Assembly: GCF_033568475.1 (NCBI RefSeq)
Contig: NW_027331842.1
Location: forward strand, 124,001 to 188,000
Origin: Henckelia pumila
Lineage: Eukaryota; Streptophyta; Magnoliopsida; Lamiales; Gesneriaceae
Length of the DNA stretch: 64,000 nt
Direction: 5' to 3'
Position 1 is the stretch's first letter; every line of letters starts with the position of its first letter. The notes beneath the pieces were generated by a model. The model saw only the letters and a program-made list of their open reading frames with translations, did not search any database and was not told where the DNA came from. Below, piece after piece: positions 26,171-38,336 of this stretch. The position numbers were made by a program, and so were the translations under genes.

Positions 26171-27142
26171 CTATGTTACTAGAGATGTCGCAAAAGTGGA
26201 AAAACAGTTTTTTCCATGTGTTCGATGTTGTAAAAGTTGTTGTCGAAGGTTCCCCTCAAATTCCACTTGAGTTTAGGAGATGGATGTGTTTGGTGTGTTC
26301 AGCTCAGAAGCCCTTTATACATTGTAATAAAGGCAATGTTATGATTCAAAGATGTTACAATGGAGATCTGCCAATCACATGAAATTCCATATTCTTGAAA
26401 TGATCTGTGGGATGTGTGGGTGCTACTGACCATTCCGTCTAGTGAAGTTGATTTAAGAAAATAATGAATTTTTAATTAAAATTTTAATTTTATATCTCTA
26501 TACAAAGCTATTGTAAATGAAAACAATTAAAATGAAAATCGAGTGTTGCTAATATAAACAACACTGCCTTAAAGATAATACCACCCTCCTATTCACAACT
26601 CAGGTTTTCAAAACATAATTTTGTACAATCGTAGTACTTTAATTATTTCCAGGGGAGATATACCCAATTTAATCATTTAAGTTGTTGTGTTTGTGTTTTT
26701 CGGTCTTTTAAATTTATCAAAGATGTATTTTTGTGTTGTAACTTTGTTTTGCGTTGGTTTTTAGTGTTATTTCGTTTGAGTGTTGAAGTGAAACCGAAAA
26801 TATCATCAATTTTTTAATGTTATGTCAATAAACAATATTTTTCGATCCTAAATCAGTGTTTTCCGATGAAATATGGCTAAAAATTCTACATATACAAAAT
26901 CATAGGACTCAAATACAAAAACCGAAAAAGCAAATACCTATGCTATATACAAAGCAAAAGCATCTCAATGGTTTTTTGATATGTTCACTTTTAATTTATT
27001 TTTTTAAAAAAACACACACAAAATTATCAACTTGCAAAAAAAAAAAAATTAAAATCAAATATTTAAAAAAATAAATTTATATTATATACACACAAAACAT
27101 AATATTTGTATATATGTTATATACGCAATGCATGTGCATCGC
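26171..27142. other. Permease 3' UTR, spacer and Helitron-like body
   Basis: The 3' UTR probably reaches about 26400. AT-rich DNA follows, with no gene. The last few hundred bases probably belong to a non-autonomous Helitron whose 3' end is at 27148; I cannot place its 5' TC end. Confidence 0.5.
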
Positions 27143-27148
27143 GGCTAG
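27124..27148 (+). mobile_element. Helitron 3' terminus
   Basis: A near-perfect hairpin (CGCAATGCA / TGCATCGCG, 27124-27143) is followed by CTAG at 27145-27148 and then T. This is the standard Helitron 3' end (short hairpin, CTRR, insertion before T). Only this end of the element is recognised. Confidence 0.7.
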
Positions 27149-27402
27149 TAATAAATTAAAGTATTACATTAAGTATTTTCACTTTAAATTTTTTAATGAA
27201 AACATTAGCTCAGATGCAATAAAATAAGATTTTGAAAATAAAACAGTGAAAAAAAAATTAAAAAAATTATATGGCTAGTAACAAATTAAAGTATTACATT
27301 GAGTATTTTCACTTTAAATTTTTTAATGAAAACATTAGCTCAGATGCAATAAAATAAGATTTTGAAAATAAAACAGTGAAAAAAAAATTAAAAAAATTAT
27401 AT
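27143..27402. repeat. 130-bp tandem duplication upstream of the ankyrin gene
   Basis: Units 27143-27272 and 27273-27402 are almost identical, with about two differences. Each starts GGCTAGTA, which is the Helitron terminus, and ends AAAATTATAT. The second copy ends about 106 bp before the ankyrin ATG, so the duplication enlarges that gene's proximal promoter. Confidence 0.92.
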
Positions 27403-27508
27403 CAGTAACAGTAATAGAATTAGCTCAGTGGGTTTCTTCGTTCATAATCATACATATTATATAAATTCCTCCAACCTGAAACAAATTCAGTAGCCATCAT
27501 TTGGAGAA

Positions 27509-29318
27509 ATGGGCAAGAACAAGAAGCCAACTGCGGCTGCTGCAAATTTCGAGGACGAAAAATTGCACGAGGCGGCTCGATCGGGAGACATGAAGGCTGT
27601 GCAAGAAGTATGTGGCGCCAATCCTCTCGCCGTTAACTCGCGTGACAGGCACTCTCGCACCCCGTATCCTTGTCTATTTTGTTTTGTCTTTTTCATGCTT
27701 TATCTTCTTTATCTCTGTGCTTATTAAACACGAATGTGCAGTTCGTCTCTGTTTTCTTTTGGGTTTGCTCAGTTCGTACGGAAATCTTATTTTGTATGCA
27801 TTTTTTTTTTAAGAAATCGATGTCATGGGGTGCAATAAGTGGGTGATGCTAAGTTGATTTTCATGGGGTTTGCAGGTTTTGAATTAGGGCAATTGAACTA
27901 TCTCTGCGTGAGGGGTTTTCTGTCAACAATATTGACATCAAAAAATATATATATTTTTCTGAGTTTTCTGGTGCTTTTTGATTAGGTCTAGGGCAATGAA
28001 ATATTTTCAGATTTTTATTGATTAGAAAATCTAAACTCTACCAAAATAATGCTCAATTATCCATCCGCCAAGTGCTCCAATTCGGATTTGTTATTTCTTG
28101 CAAGCGGCATGTATCATCTTTGAGGTCTCTGTGTCAAATGGTGTATTTGTGATACCACTTTAAAGATATTTGAATTATGTCAATACATATCATCAGGGGG
28201 AGGTGATTTTGGATTGCAGAATTGAGCTTTTATTACTCTAGTTCGGATTTTTCTTTTCACTGTTTCAGTCTTCCAACGTCTAATTGAATATAAACTTTTC
28301 AGACTTTCTTTGTGAGTCTGTGCATCTTGTTCGTGTAGAATTTGGCAGGTGAAGTTAAAAGTTAATAAAGTTTTCATACAAGCTATTGTAGAGTCATTAA
28401 CTTTTATTGAAACTCTGGGTGAAAGATGATTGAATATACTATTTTCCAGTTATTCTTTTACCATGACATATCAAATGCTTCCCCACAAAGATATAGCTAG
28501 GAGTATTTTATGCTGTTGGTGGATTGAATCTTCTTCATGACATGAAAATAGAGTAAAGGAACGATGTGTTTACCAATTGAGCTTCTTAGAGTACAGCGTA
28601 TACCACCATTGAACTTACTTTTACAATGAACATTTTCTTATATTTCCATGCCCCGGTTTTTCATCCTGTAACTAGTGTATGTTATACTTAAGTGATACTG
28701 AACCATAGATTACATCTAGCAGCATGGTCTGGCCATGCCGAGGTGGTAAATTATCTCTGCAAGAACAAGGCGGACATCGGTGCTGCTGCCATGGATGACA
28801 TGGGTGCCATTCATTTTGCTGCTCAAAAGGGTCATCTGGAGGTTATCAAGATTCTTCATGCAGCCGGCATCTCCATCAAATCTTATAATCGCAAGGGCAT
28901 GAGTGCTCTTCATTATGCTGCTCAAGGCTCTCACCTCGAACTAGTAAAGTATTTAGCGAAGAAAGGTGCAAATCTGGATGCAAAGAACAAGTCTGGAAAA
29001 ACTGCTGTGGATCTTGCAATTCGTGAAGAGGTGCGGAATTTTTTGGTGGAATGGAAAAATGGATCTGGTAAATCCGTTGGAGTTGGTGGAGAGAAGAGGG
29101 AAACGAGTGAACATGAATCCGCACTCGTGGAGACAACAGAGAGTGTTGATGATGCTCTAGATGCAGATAGGATTGCCGAAAATGAAAACGGCGAAACGTC
29201 CAAAAGAAAAGGTGCAGGGGAAATCAGAGAAAACCAACCGGAGGCAAAGAAATCGAAAGTTTCTCTTAATCATCTTCTAGCTGCAGATGACACACAAGAA
29301 GAGGAAGAAGATATATGA
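27509..29318 (+). CDS. Ankyrin-repeat protein with acidic, NLS-like tail
   Basis: Two exons, 27509-27663 and 28709-29318, join inside a proline codon to give 254 residues. The join restores the ankyrin signature TPLHLAAWSGHAEVV, which fixes the splice. Three to four ankyrin repeats cover about residues 15-155 (GAIHFAAQKGHLEVI and SALHYAAQGSHLELV are the clearest), forming a protein-binding surface. The tail is charged, with SKRKGAGE and EAKKSKV as candidate nuclear localisation signals and a final acidic TQEEEEDI. Small plant ankyrin proteins of this layout are poorly characterised; a nuclear adaptor role is a guess. The start is the first ATG of the frame, 14-15 codons before the first repeat. 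Confidence 0.88.
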
Positions 29319-30274
29319 ACTTTCTGCAAGGAAGCAAAATAGTTTAGTTTATTTACCTTTACAAGTGTCGCAGACTAAAATATCATGTTACTTCTACTCT
29401 TTGAATCCTCGGATTTATACCAATTGGAAAATTCATTTTACATATGATAATTGTTGATTTCATTCATATGCGAAATCTTGCAAATGACTCTAAAATGTAT
29501 AGTATTTGCTTAAAAATGAAATCAAATAATTAGTGCATAAATAATCGAAAACTTGTTTGGAATTAAGAAGATTTTAGTTTTAAAAAATAAGTGAATTTGA
29601 TATAGTTATGTAATTTCAATAGTGATTATGATAAAATTTTAAATTAAAGATGATTTTCATTTAAAGTTATCTTCAAATCAAATCCATTAACTCAATTGTG
29701 AGTTCCCGTCACTTTTTGTACCAAAAAAATGTTTTGATTATATTGATATCGCATCGCTACTATATCTAAAGTCGTTAGTAAGGCCTTACACGAAGCAAGC
29801 GACTTCGAAAAACTCAATTAACATCGTTATACATCGTACCTATAACAGGTTCAAGATTTTGCAGAAAAATTCTCGTGAGTCGTACCCCTCTTCCAGGTAT
29901 CTATCCTTCAATTGCTCAAAAAATGTTGACTGCGTATTCTTCATCCATAGCATGCCCATTTCTGATTAACTTTTGTTGTTTAAATTTGTTCTCTCTTTAT
30001 GCCCATCATGTTTGGCTGATGGTGCTCTTGATTCTTGAATTTGTATAATGCAAAATAAATTCTAAATTTTTAATATTCTTGCTCCTAAAGAAATAGGCTT
30101 GCCAGTATTTACTTGTCCTAGGATATGCGATTGTAAATCTGGCCTCCTTCATATTAAATCTGATCTTATTGTTTTGCTTTCTCTCTTACACGGTTTTGTT
30201 TTGTGAACTGTGCTTTTCATTGTGATAAATTGGCAGAATAAAGTAAAACGCTTGAGTTTTCTCGCATTACAGTT
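29319..30274. other. Spacer and 5' UTR of the ALKBH8 gene
   Basis: The ankyrin 3' UTR probably ends near 29450. A 5' UTR exon of the next gene likely ends at 29896 (TTCCAG, then GTATCT). A 5' UTR intron (29897-30236) with a T-rich tail follows, and the second leader exon starts at 30237 and runs into the ATG at 30275. Confidence 0.5.
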
Positions 30275-32880
30275 ATGGGTTTACCAAGATTTACATGTCC
30301 CAAGGGACGAGATGATGAATCAAGCCCTCATCTTTATGTGGCAAATTGTGGTCCTGCTGTTGGACTTTCGTATGAAATTATTGCATCTGTTTTCGGTACG
30401 TATGGAGAAGTTAAAGGAGTCTATTCTGCTGATGAAAGTGGGACTCGGGTTATTGTTTCTTTTCAAGAGAAAGGGAGTGCCCAATGCGCTTTAAAAGAAT
30501 TGAATGGAAAACCATGTTCTAGTCTCGGTGGTCGATCATTGCATATTCAGTATTCTGTACAATCACTTAATAAGGTATCTTTTGCGACTTGGCACTCTCA
30601 ATGTTGAGCTGGTGGTTGCCCATCAAGTGAAAGAATTCAAATTCCATGTGTTTTTGTTAAAGAAACATATGTATCGTGTGATGTGTGAAATTTAATCTTG
30701 TTACAGAGTTTTCCGATGGCCTCTCTGAAAGTAGCTAGTGTTTTTTCTGTTATTAGTATTTCCTATTTTCCTGTGATTTCTGTTGCCAGTTGCACTTTTG
30801 CACGAAATATTTAGGGTGTGAATTTTTGTGCCTATAGTTTTGTTTGTGTTTCGATTATGATTTTTGGTCAACGTATGATGATAATTAACCTTGTTTTGGA
30901 GTTTGCAGTTTTTAGTTGACATTATCTTTCCTCTTGTTTCTCTTCATTCTTTGTGTTCTTGGATGAACTTTTCTCATTTTTAAAGATTAAAGACCACCGT
31001 TTTACGCTCTGTATTTCATCGTTTTAGATTAACTCTACTGAATCAGTTCCAGTAGCGACATCAGCTTCAGATTTGAACATTCCTGGACTTTTCTTAATCC
31101 AAGACTTCATCACTGCTAAGGAAGAGGAAGTTAAGGATCGCATCTTGGAGTAATATATTAGCTCCTGATCAGTATTTCTGATTTGCAATTCACAAATAAA
31201 CATGTTGCACCTTGTTGTACTATTTCTCATTTTATCTTGCAGGAGTTGCTTTCGGCAGTTGATTGTGGGCCATGGAAACATCTAGCCAAAAGAAGGGTTC
31301 AACATTACGGATATGAGTTTTGCTATGGTGTAAGCTTTTTACTCGTTGCTAGGCTATTTATTGTTTTTCCTTTTTCTTTTTATCTTTCTTCCATGCTCTG
31401 TACTGTTGTAACCACAGGTACAAATTTCCATTTTACAAATGGTTGTAAAACATTTCTTCGCAAGATTTCTTGTGTGCATCTGTTTACGTTCTTGTAGAAA
31501 CTTCTATCCTTCGACTCTGACTTCTATCTGTTTTTTGTTTGTATTTAACACTTCTAAATATAAAATATTCCCTATATTTAGATGTTGATCCGATCAAATA
31601 TTTTGGGCTGTTGGTCATTAGGGAGTTCTCTGCTAGAAGATGAGTGCATTAACCGTTTAGCATTTTCCTCTCCTCTTTCTCTTATATCTCCTATCTTGCA
31701 GATAAGGAATGTTAACACGAATCAGTATTTGGGTGAGCTTCCAGATTTTGTGTCACAAATACTTGAAAGAGTCAGATCATTTCAAACACTTGACGGTGCT
31801 ATAGATGTCTCTCTCGATCAACTAACGGCAAGGAATCATGTTTAAGAACTTCAAAAAATTCTGAAATAACTATATTCTATTTTTAATATGTTCTGATACT
31901 GTTAAACATGTGTTCCTGTTTAATCAGCACAGTTATTCTTCCTTCTCTGGAAAATATTAACAGGTCAATGAGTATCCGCCTGGGGTCGGTTTGTCTCCGC
32001 ATATAGACACTCATTCGGCATTTGAAGGATCGATTTTCAGCCTTTCACTCGCAGGCCCTTGTATCATGGAATTTAGAAAGTACACAACCAGCACTTGGCA
32101 GGGGAAGCCTACCACTAGTGGTGACAACGAGGACCAAATATCTCAAGAAAACTTAGATTTTGTTAGGAAATCAATTTATCTTCCTCCTCGATCTATTCTG
32201 TTGCTATCTGGTGAGTCGAGATATGCTTGGCATCATTACATTCCACACCACAAGGTACTATTTTTTTTTCCATATTATTTGAATTGATGACTATGTGCTA
32301 GTTTTTCAGTCTATTTCAATCACCAAGGATTGTTTATGCAAAATCCGTGACCTGTTGAAAGGAAAGAACTTCTTTTGTTATTTTACTTATCCATGCTAAA
32401 AAACCAGTTTCATGATATAGTCATGCCGCGCCGCGGTCCGTCGAAATAAGAAATCTTTGCTATACTCAGGTGGATAAAGTGAAGGACAGTTTGATCCGCA
32501 GAGGTTCAAGAAGGGTGTCCTTTACACTACGCAAGGTATGTGAATTTGGCCCTCTTGCTTCTAATTACGACTGCTTAGTGTACTTTTACTCGAATGGGAA
32601 CCCCTTGAAGCATTTTTTACCTGGCGAAAGCCATTTTTTTTTTTAAAAAAAATACTCAATCATTTTTTTAGACATTTGCAAACACTATGTATCGTGTTTC
32701 TTAGGTATTTACTAGGCCGGGGTTTTAAGACCATATCATGCATCGAAACGTTAGCCTTTACCTAACAAATGTATCCATATTCAATCAATTCTGGTGAATT
32801 CTTTTCTCCCCATGTGGATGCAGGTCAGGAAAGGGCCTTGTCGATGTGAATTTCCTCAGTACTGTGATTCTCAAAAGTAG
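30275..32880 (+). CDS. ALKBH8: ALKBH8-type tRNA hydroxylase (RRM + AlkB dioxygenase)
   Basis: Plant ALKBH8 is an Fe(II)/2-oxoglutarate dioxygenase that hydroxylates the wobble nucleoside mcm5U of tRNA-Gly; unlike the animal enzyme it has no fused methyltransferase, which plants encode separately as TRM9. Exons: 30275-30574, 31028-31129, 31243-31329, 31702-31827, 31964-32254, 32470-32535, 32824-32880, in phase, 342 residues. Residues about 20-95 form an RRM (LYVANCG and RVIVSF strands). The AlkB domain shows the metal ligands H218 and D220 in HIDTH and H296 in WHHYIP, 2-oxoglutarate-binding arginines in RRVSFTLR, and a zinc site made of H222 and C330, C332, C338 (CRCEFPQYC), with the same spacing as the human protein. 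Exon 4 ends at a GC donor. All key residues are present. Confidence 0.95.
31828..31963 (+). other. GC-AG intron in the ALKBH8 gene
   Basis: Exon 4 must end at CTAACG (31827) to give the conserved LTVNEYPPG across the junction. The next bases are GCAAGG, so the donor is GC rather than GT. The acceptor AACAG at 31959-31963 is normal. Confidence 0.8.
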
Positions 32881-33422
32881 GCTTCTCAGATGTTGCAATC
32901 GAGTCAGAGTTGATGTAATTCTTACCTGAATCAATCCTTGTCGAAACAGTTGTATAACAATTTTTTTCTGACAATATCTAAACTTAAAACTATGAATCAA
33001 ATTTTGATTATTGTTTTATGCAATAAAATGTCAAATTTATCGCAAGAGGGTTGCCACCAAAGTAAGATATGCATAAAGAAAGAATATTGATCATGAGAAA
33101 CGAGAGCTTGTGAACTCGAATAATCGGATTGAAAAATTCATAGAAACACACACTCGTTAACTAACGAGATCCAGTAGCAAATCGAAGTGTACCAAATATG
33201 GATACATGTGTTACTCAACGGAGTACCTGCACTACTTCCGAGTAGCAAGGTATTCAACCTTGGTTGCAACTGACCAAATCAACTTGATACAGAACACAAC
33301 TTAATAAACTCAGAAGCCACAGTATGGACTTAACTATAACAAAGACGGCGAACTTCACAAAAAAAGTGCTGAAGTTCTTTGAACGTGGAGGGTGGCAATG
33401 TATTATAATACATCTCATGTGG
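32881..33422. other. Convergent 3' UTR region
   Basis: A 542-bp gap between the stops of the ALKBH8 gene (plus) and the RING gene (minus). It should hold both 3' UTRs, which may overlap. I see no other feature. Confidence 0.6.
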
Positions 33423-35959
33423 TCAAGGAGTCGATCTGCAAATGTCTCCTCGACAAAGAGGGCATACCCTGAAATTATTGAACAAGTAGGTCAAGTAATG
33501 TGTGATTTTTTCAATAAAGTTTTTGGCCTTTTAATAGTGAACACAACAGGTAATTAATCAGCATAAAGCTATAAGAAAAAACACCTGTGAATTTCTTTGA
33601 GCCATTTATCCACACATGCTCTATGGAATTCGTGATGGCAAGGCAGTATCCTCATGCTATCTCCATCATCGTATTCAACAAGGCATATGTAACATCTGTA
33701 AAGATTTGAGGAGCAGGGGAAATTAAGATGGATAGTGTAATGTTATTATGTTCTGCGAAGAAATGCATGATTTGCGTATTTTTAAGAAATTTTATATTGA
33801 ATTGATTGCTCACTGTGCAGCTTCATCACTTGGTTTCCTTTTCAATTTGCTAAATATCTTCAAAGGTAATGACTCCACCACTTCGTCAGGTGCTGGAATG
33901 GATGCAACGGAAGATGCAGTATGCCGAGTGGATAAAGCAACAGACTGCTGGTGAATTTCATCGAGAACCTAATTAAAATGTGTGTAAAGATTCACCTTTG
34001 AAACAGTCGGCTAAAATATGATTAAGCCATTTGAAAATAGACGAGTGACATTACCTCAAATAAAGCCTCTGCTAACATGCCGATTCTAGATATGCTAGCT
34101 CTCGCAGTAGCTTCATCATTTGCACTAACCTCTCGAGCAGCAATGCGACAAGTGCAACGACCACCTAGATGCTGACCAGATAAGATGCAAGACCTGTCAT
34201 GGCCAGAGATATTCTCTAAACGGCTTCCTAGTCGTTGAAGCGCCCGTACCTAAGACAAGTGATTTATTACAGTGACTTGTATCATTCACAATTTACTTCT
34301 GCGGTCCTGTATTAAGCAGGAAACTTAAATACCTGAGATCTTATTCTTCTTCTACGTTCAATGAAATTTGATCGATGCTCCACGACATCATGGTATCCAG
34401 TGTCCCTAGCTTGTGGGATTTCAAATTCTGGATTTTGAGTACCATAAAAGGATATTGACATGTTTGATAAAGCATTGCCAGAAGAAACCGGCAGACTAAG
34501 ATCATTTCCATAGGACACCACTTCCTCTGGTGCATCATCTGAACCTTGTCTCTCAGTAACTTGACTACTACGCGTCACTTCTTCATCTTGTTGAAAATGA
34601 TATAGATCTAAATCAGGAACAAGTGATCTGCGAAGGACTCTGTCACGAAGCCTTCCAACGCTTAATGTTCTGCTGAAACGAATGTTACGTTCTATTCGTT
34701 CCCGAGCAGCAATTTGTCTGTTGGCACGTCTTAGTCCAGCACCGTCTCTGTTGCTGTTGTTTATCGGAGAAAATAAATTCAAAGTACAGTCTATTCTTGC
34801 ATCACCTCTACTGATCACCATATCACGTCTTGAATTCATCCTTGGATTATCTTGCAAATTATCGGGGTTATCAGAACCATAAGGGCTGAAATGCAAACCA
34901 TCAGATGCACAATGCCCACGCCTCATTCTGAAGGGTCTATTATTAAAACATGTTGGAAAGATATCGCAACCTTGAGACCTGATACGTCTATTAACAGCAC
35001 TAACTGATGGGTCTTCTCGTTCTTCTTCGTCATTCGGAATTGTGACACTTGTAGAAGTAGTGGGATAAGGATTTGACGAGCCCAAACTTTTTGCCCGGCT
35101 CAGCCGGAAGCTTAAGTTTCCAGGATAGAAACTGAATCGAGAAAGGAAACGACTAGGAGGATTATGTGACTGAGAGGACAGAACTCGAGATGCATTATGT
35201 TCCCTAGACACAGATTCAGTGAAGCTTGATTCACCCCATTCATCGAGCTCGGCATCAGAGGTAATGCAGTTAGCGTGATCGTTTTGGTCAGCTATATCTT
35301 TCCTGTATATTTCAGCCGACACTGGAGAAGAAATTGTCTTCGACTCAGTTGGACAGCAGACAGTATCTCCATTCTCTTCACCGGGGCAATCAGATTCCTG
35401 AGGTACGAATTAGCATAAGCATGAACGATTCTTACAGAAAAAGGCGTCATTCAGCTGAAGTAGTTGAATCTAGACTATAAAAATTTGAACCCGTCAACTC
35501 TGATAACAAAAATAACCACATACAAGTAGATGTACCCAGGAGACTCGATAAAAGATTGAATCTTGATCTAAAATGTCAGATTGTTAGACTAATCGAAAAG
35601 GTAAAACATTTTAAATGTACCATTCCTTCACAGTACACGCAGCTATATAAAAACCATTTTCCCAAGAAAGTTCCCCCAACCCCCAAGAAAGACGACCCAT
35701 ATACAAGCTCATTACTGATAAATCCAAACACAAATCGGATTACTAAAACAAAACCCAAAAATAAATAAATAAAAAGTAAAATCTTTTGATTTGATCTAGC
35801 CACCTGGGTTTCATCATCATCGAAGCGATGTCGTAGGCAAGAAGACTTCAACAGTCTGCTTCGGGTGGAACGGTTCCTCCGTACAACAGCTCCAGCTGAC
35901 GATGAAGACGGCGGCGACGAGGCGGCAGGTGCATTGCACTTGCTACCGCTTAACCCCAT
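33423..35959 (-). CDS. RING-H2 E3 ubiquitin-protein ligase
   Basis: Six exons on the minus strand, 35804-35959, 34333-35397, 34055-34249, 33814-33968, 33585-33695 and 33423-33468, join in phase to 575 residues. The C-terminal RING-H2 finger has all eight ligands: C525, C528, C543, H545, H548, C551, C563, C566 (CYIC, PCHHEFH, WLKEIHRVCPLC). It binds an E2 enzyme and directs ubiquitin to a substrate, which cannot be named. The N-terminus MGLSGSKC fits N-myristoylation with a nearby palmitoylatable cysteine, suggesting membrane attachment; this is inference. The long middle is low-complexity and Ser/Arg-rich. Cys/His residues in residues 427-455 ([17 protein letters not shown]) hint at a second structured patch. 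The RING is split by an intron between HR and VCPLC. Confidence 0.9.
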
Positions 35960-36778
35960 CTCAGCTCAACCTTCAAGCCACACTCTGCATTCAAATAAAT
36001 AGCTTTACCATCTAGATCAGTTCCCGCACAAAGATTCAGATCCAAAGCTTCACTTTTCTTTTAAAAAATAATTGCAATTTGAAGAAAGAAAACATTTGTA
36101 GTGCACTTTAGTTAATGATTGTATGCAAGCAAGGAGTCAGTGGCAATAATGGCGTGAAATGAGGCTGTATTTTGGGGATTCAAAATTGAAAAATGGTCGG
36201 ACGCCATGTGTGTGCAGAGGCAGAGATGGGTTGGAGATGCATGGGGACAAGGGTATGGGCCCACAACCGAATTCAGCCCATTTTCAAATTCAAACCCATT
36301 CAAATCCAAAACATCACAGCACCATTGAGCTGGCGTAGCCCAAAACTGGAATTGGGGCTTTCTTTATTTTCTCCTGCTTGTCTTTTTTCTTCGCTTTTAG
36401 ATAATATGAATTGACTAGTTTCCAAATTTTGGGATGTTTACGAATTATAAGATTACTTGTTTTAATTCTATAAATATATAATAATATTTTTTCGGTAATT
36501 CTACAATTATTTCGTATTTTGTACGTAATCATAAAGTCAAGTCAAAACTCGGTGTAAAGGATAAGATTTCACATTCTCATTTCTAATTTCATTCGTGTTT
36601 GACCATAGTTTTTTAAATATTGGAATTCAAAAGGTAATTATATTATCTATATAATTCAATTTTAATATTTCGATATCATAAATATTTCATTAATATCTAA
36701 CATATATGAAATAATATATTCCGGTAATGAGCATATGTGTGTGATTGGAAGAAAGTGATATTTGCAATCCATTATATC
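35960..36778. other. Upstream region of the RING gene
   Basis: 5' UTR and promoter DNA for the minus-strand RING gene, then AT-rich sequence. No coding region supported. Confidence 0.5.
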
Positions 36779-37791
36779 TAGTGGTGGAGCTATATGGTTT
36801 CGAAAGTAGGCGATCGCCCCTCTGAAATTCTAAAAAAATCTAGTACAGCATATATAATATTTTTTTTAAAATACAAATTTTAATGAGTGATGCTACAGGT
36901 ACAACAAAATTTGTACATCAAATCTTACGACATAAAAAATTTAATACAATAATTTAATTTATCAAAATGTCACGATACATTAAATAATAAATCTCGCGAT
37001 AGCAAAATCTCACGATATTATTGTTATAAATATCGTTGTACACGATATTTATTGTACCTTTAGCATTTTCCAATTTTAATTGTGCAACATCTTCCTCAAT
37101 AACAAAAGAGTCACATTCATCTTGACTATCACTGAAAAAAATCATCTTAACTAATATCGTTTTGAAAGATATTATTAAGTGACAAATTTTCAGAGATTTA
37201 AACATATATCTCTTTAATTGGATGAACACAAATTTTTTGTCATGTATAGCATGTTTTGATCCATCAAATTCATTTTTTTTACTTATGATAAGAAAAATTA
37301 TTTCAATTAGCTCAGTTTTATCATCCGATTTCTCTTTAATAGAGTTAGCGCATCTTGAGCACCAACATCATACATTTTATTTGAGATATGAAGTATCAAT
37401 CAATTTTCTGATTTCGCATAAATTAGCGAGATTGTTAAAAAGATCGATTAATAAAAAAAATCATTTATTTCATTTGATATATTTACTTTGAAAGTTGGCA
37501 TTGTTATATATCCGTTGCAACTGCAATTGTAAAGAGCGTTTTTTTAGTATTGAAAATTATTAAAACATCACTTCGTAATCGGCTGAAAGGTGATCAAATA
37601 ATTGTGTGGTCCCTTATGTGTTTCATACAGTTGATAAAGAAAATATTATTCATTATTTTCAAAGCATGAAATTAATTATGAGAGTTTTATTGTAAAAAAA
37701 ACATATAAAGTTAATATATGATATTTATTGTACGATTTTTTAAATCTATTGAATTCGCCCCATCTGTTCGAAAATTCTGGATACGCCACTG
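36779..37791. mobile_element. hAT-like DNA transposon remnant, about 1 kb
   Basis: The right end, read inward, starts CAGTGGCGTATCCAG. The left end reads TAGTGGTGGAGCTAT, so the two are imperfect terminal inverted repeats. Flanking 8-bp sequences ATTATATC (36771-36778) and ATTCTATC (37792-37799) match at 7 of 8 bases, the duplication length expected of hAT elements. No transposase is readable; probably a decayed non-autonomous copy. Confidence 0.65.
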
Positions 37792-37799
37792 ATTCTATC

Positions 37800-38336
37800 T
37801 ATCAGCACTCAGCATTTCTGAATTATTTTCGATATATAGTTTCAATCCCTGTTTCCATTTAAAAAAACGAAAAAAATAAAAGGATTAAAAATTAAAAATA
37901 AGATTATATGTGCAAACTTGAATGCCACATGCTATTTTATTGATTATTCTGAGGACAGTCCTTTGTTTCTTTATTGCTAATAAATACAGAAGTAAATTGC
38001 CTTATTTTAAAACATTTCAGGGAAATCTTGATCAATTTTCAACTGAAATTGAATTCTTATAAAAAATTTTCCAAAAAAAAAAATGTATATTAAATTACAG
38101 AGTTTAAAAGTACTTGAACACAAGTATATATTAAATTTGTAATTTCCAAACGGCATTACACTGATTATATTAAATTGTTATTATAAAAATAATGGTGCAA
38201 GTATGAACAATCCCAAGCACAGAGTTTCTCTGCACCTGTGTTACATCTTCCCTTATTTGAATTGAATGCCTTGAAAGAATTGTATAGAACTTTTTCTTCA
38301 AACTCCACCAATGTATCTGTATCGAGCTCTATGTAT
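37800..38336. other. AT-rich spacer and pectin acetylesterase 3' UTR
   Basis: No gene seen. The part next to 38337 is the likely 3' UTR of the minus-strand esterase. Confidence 0.5.

Noticed and set aside
28716-29203. Several minus-strand open frames over the ankyrin gene
   Set aside because: They are antisense shadows of a well-supported ankyrin coding exon.
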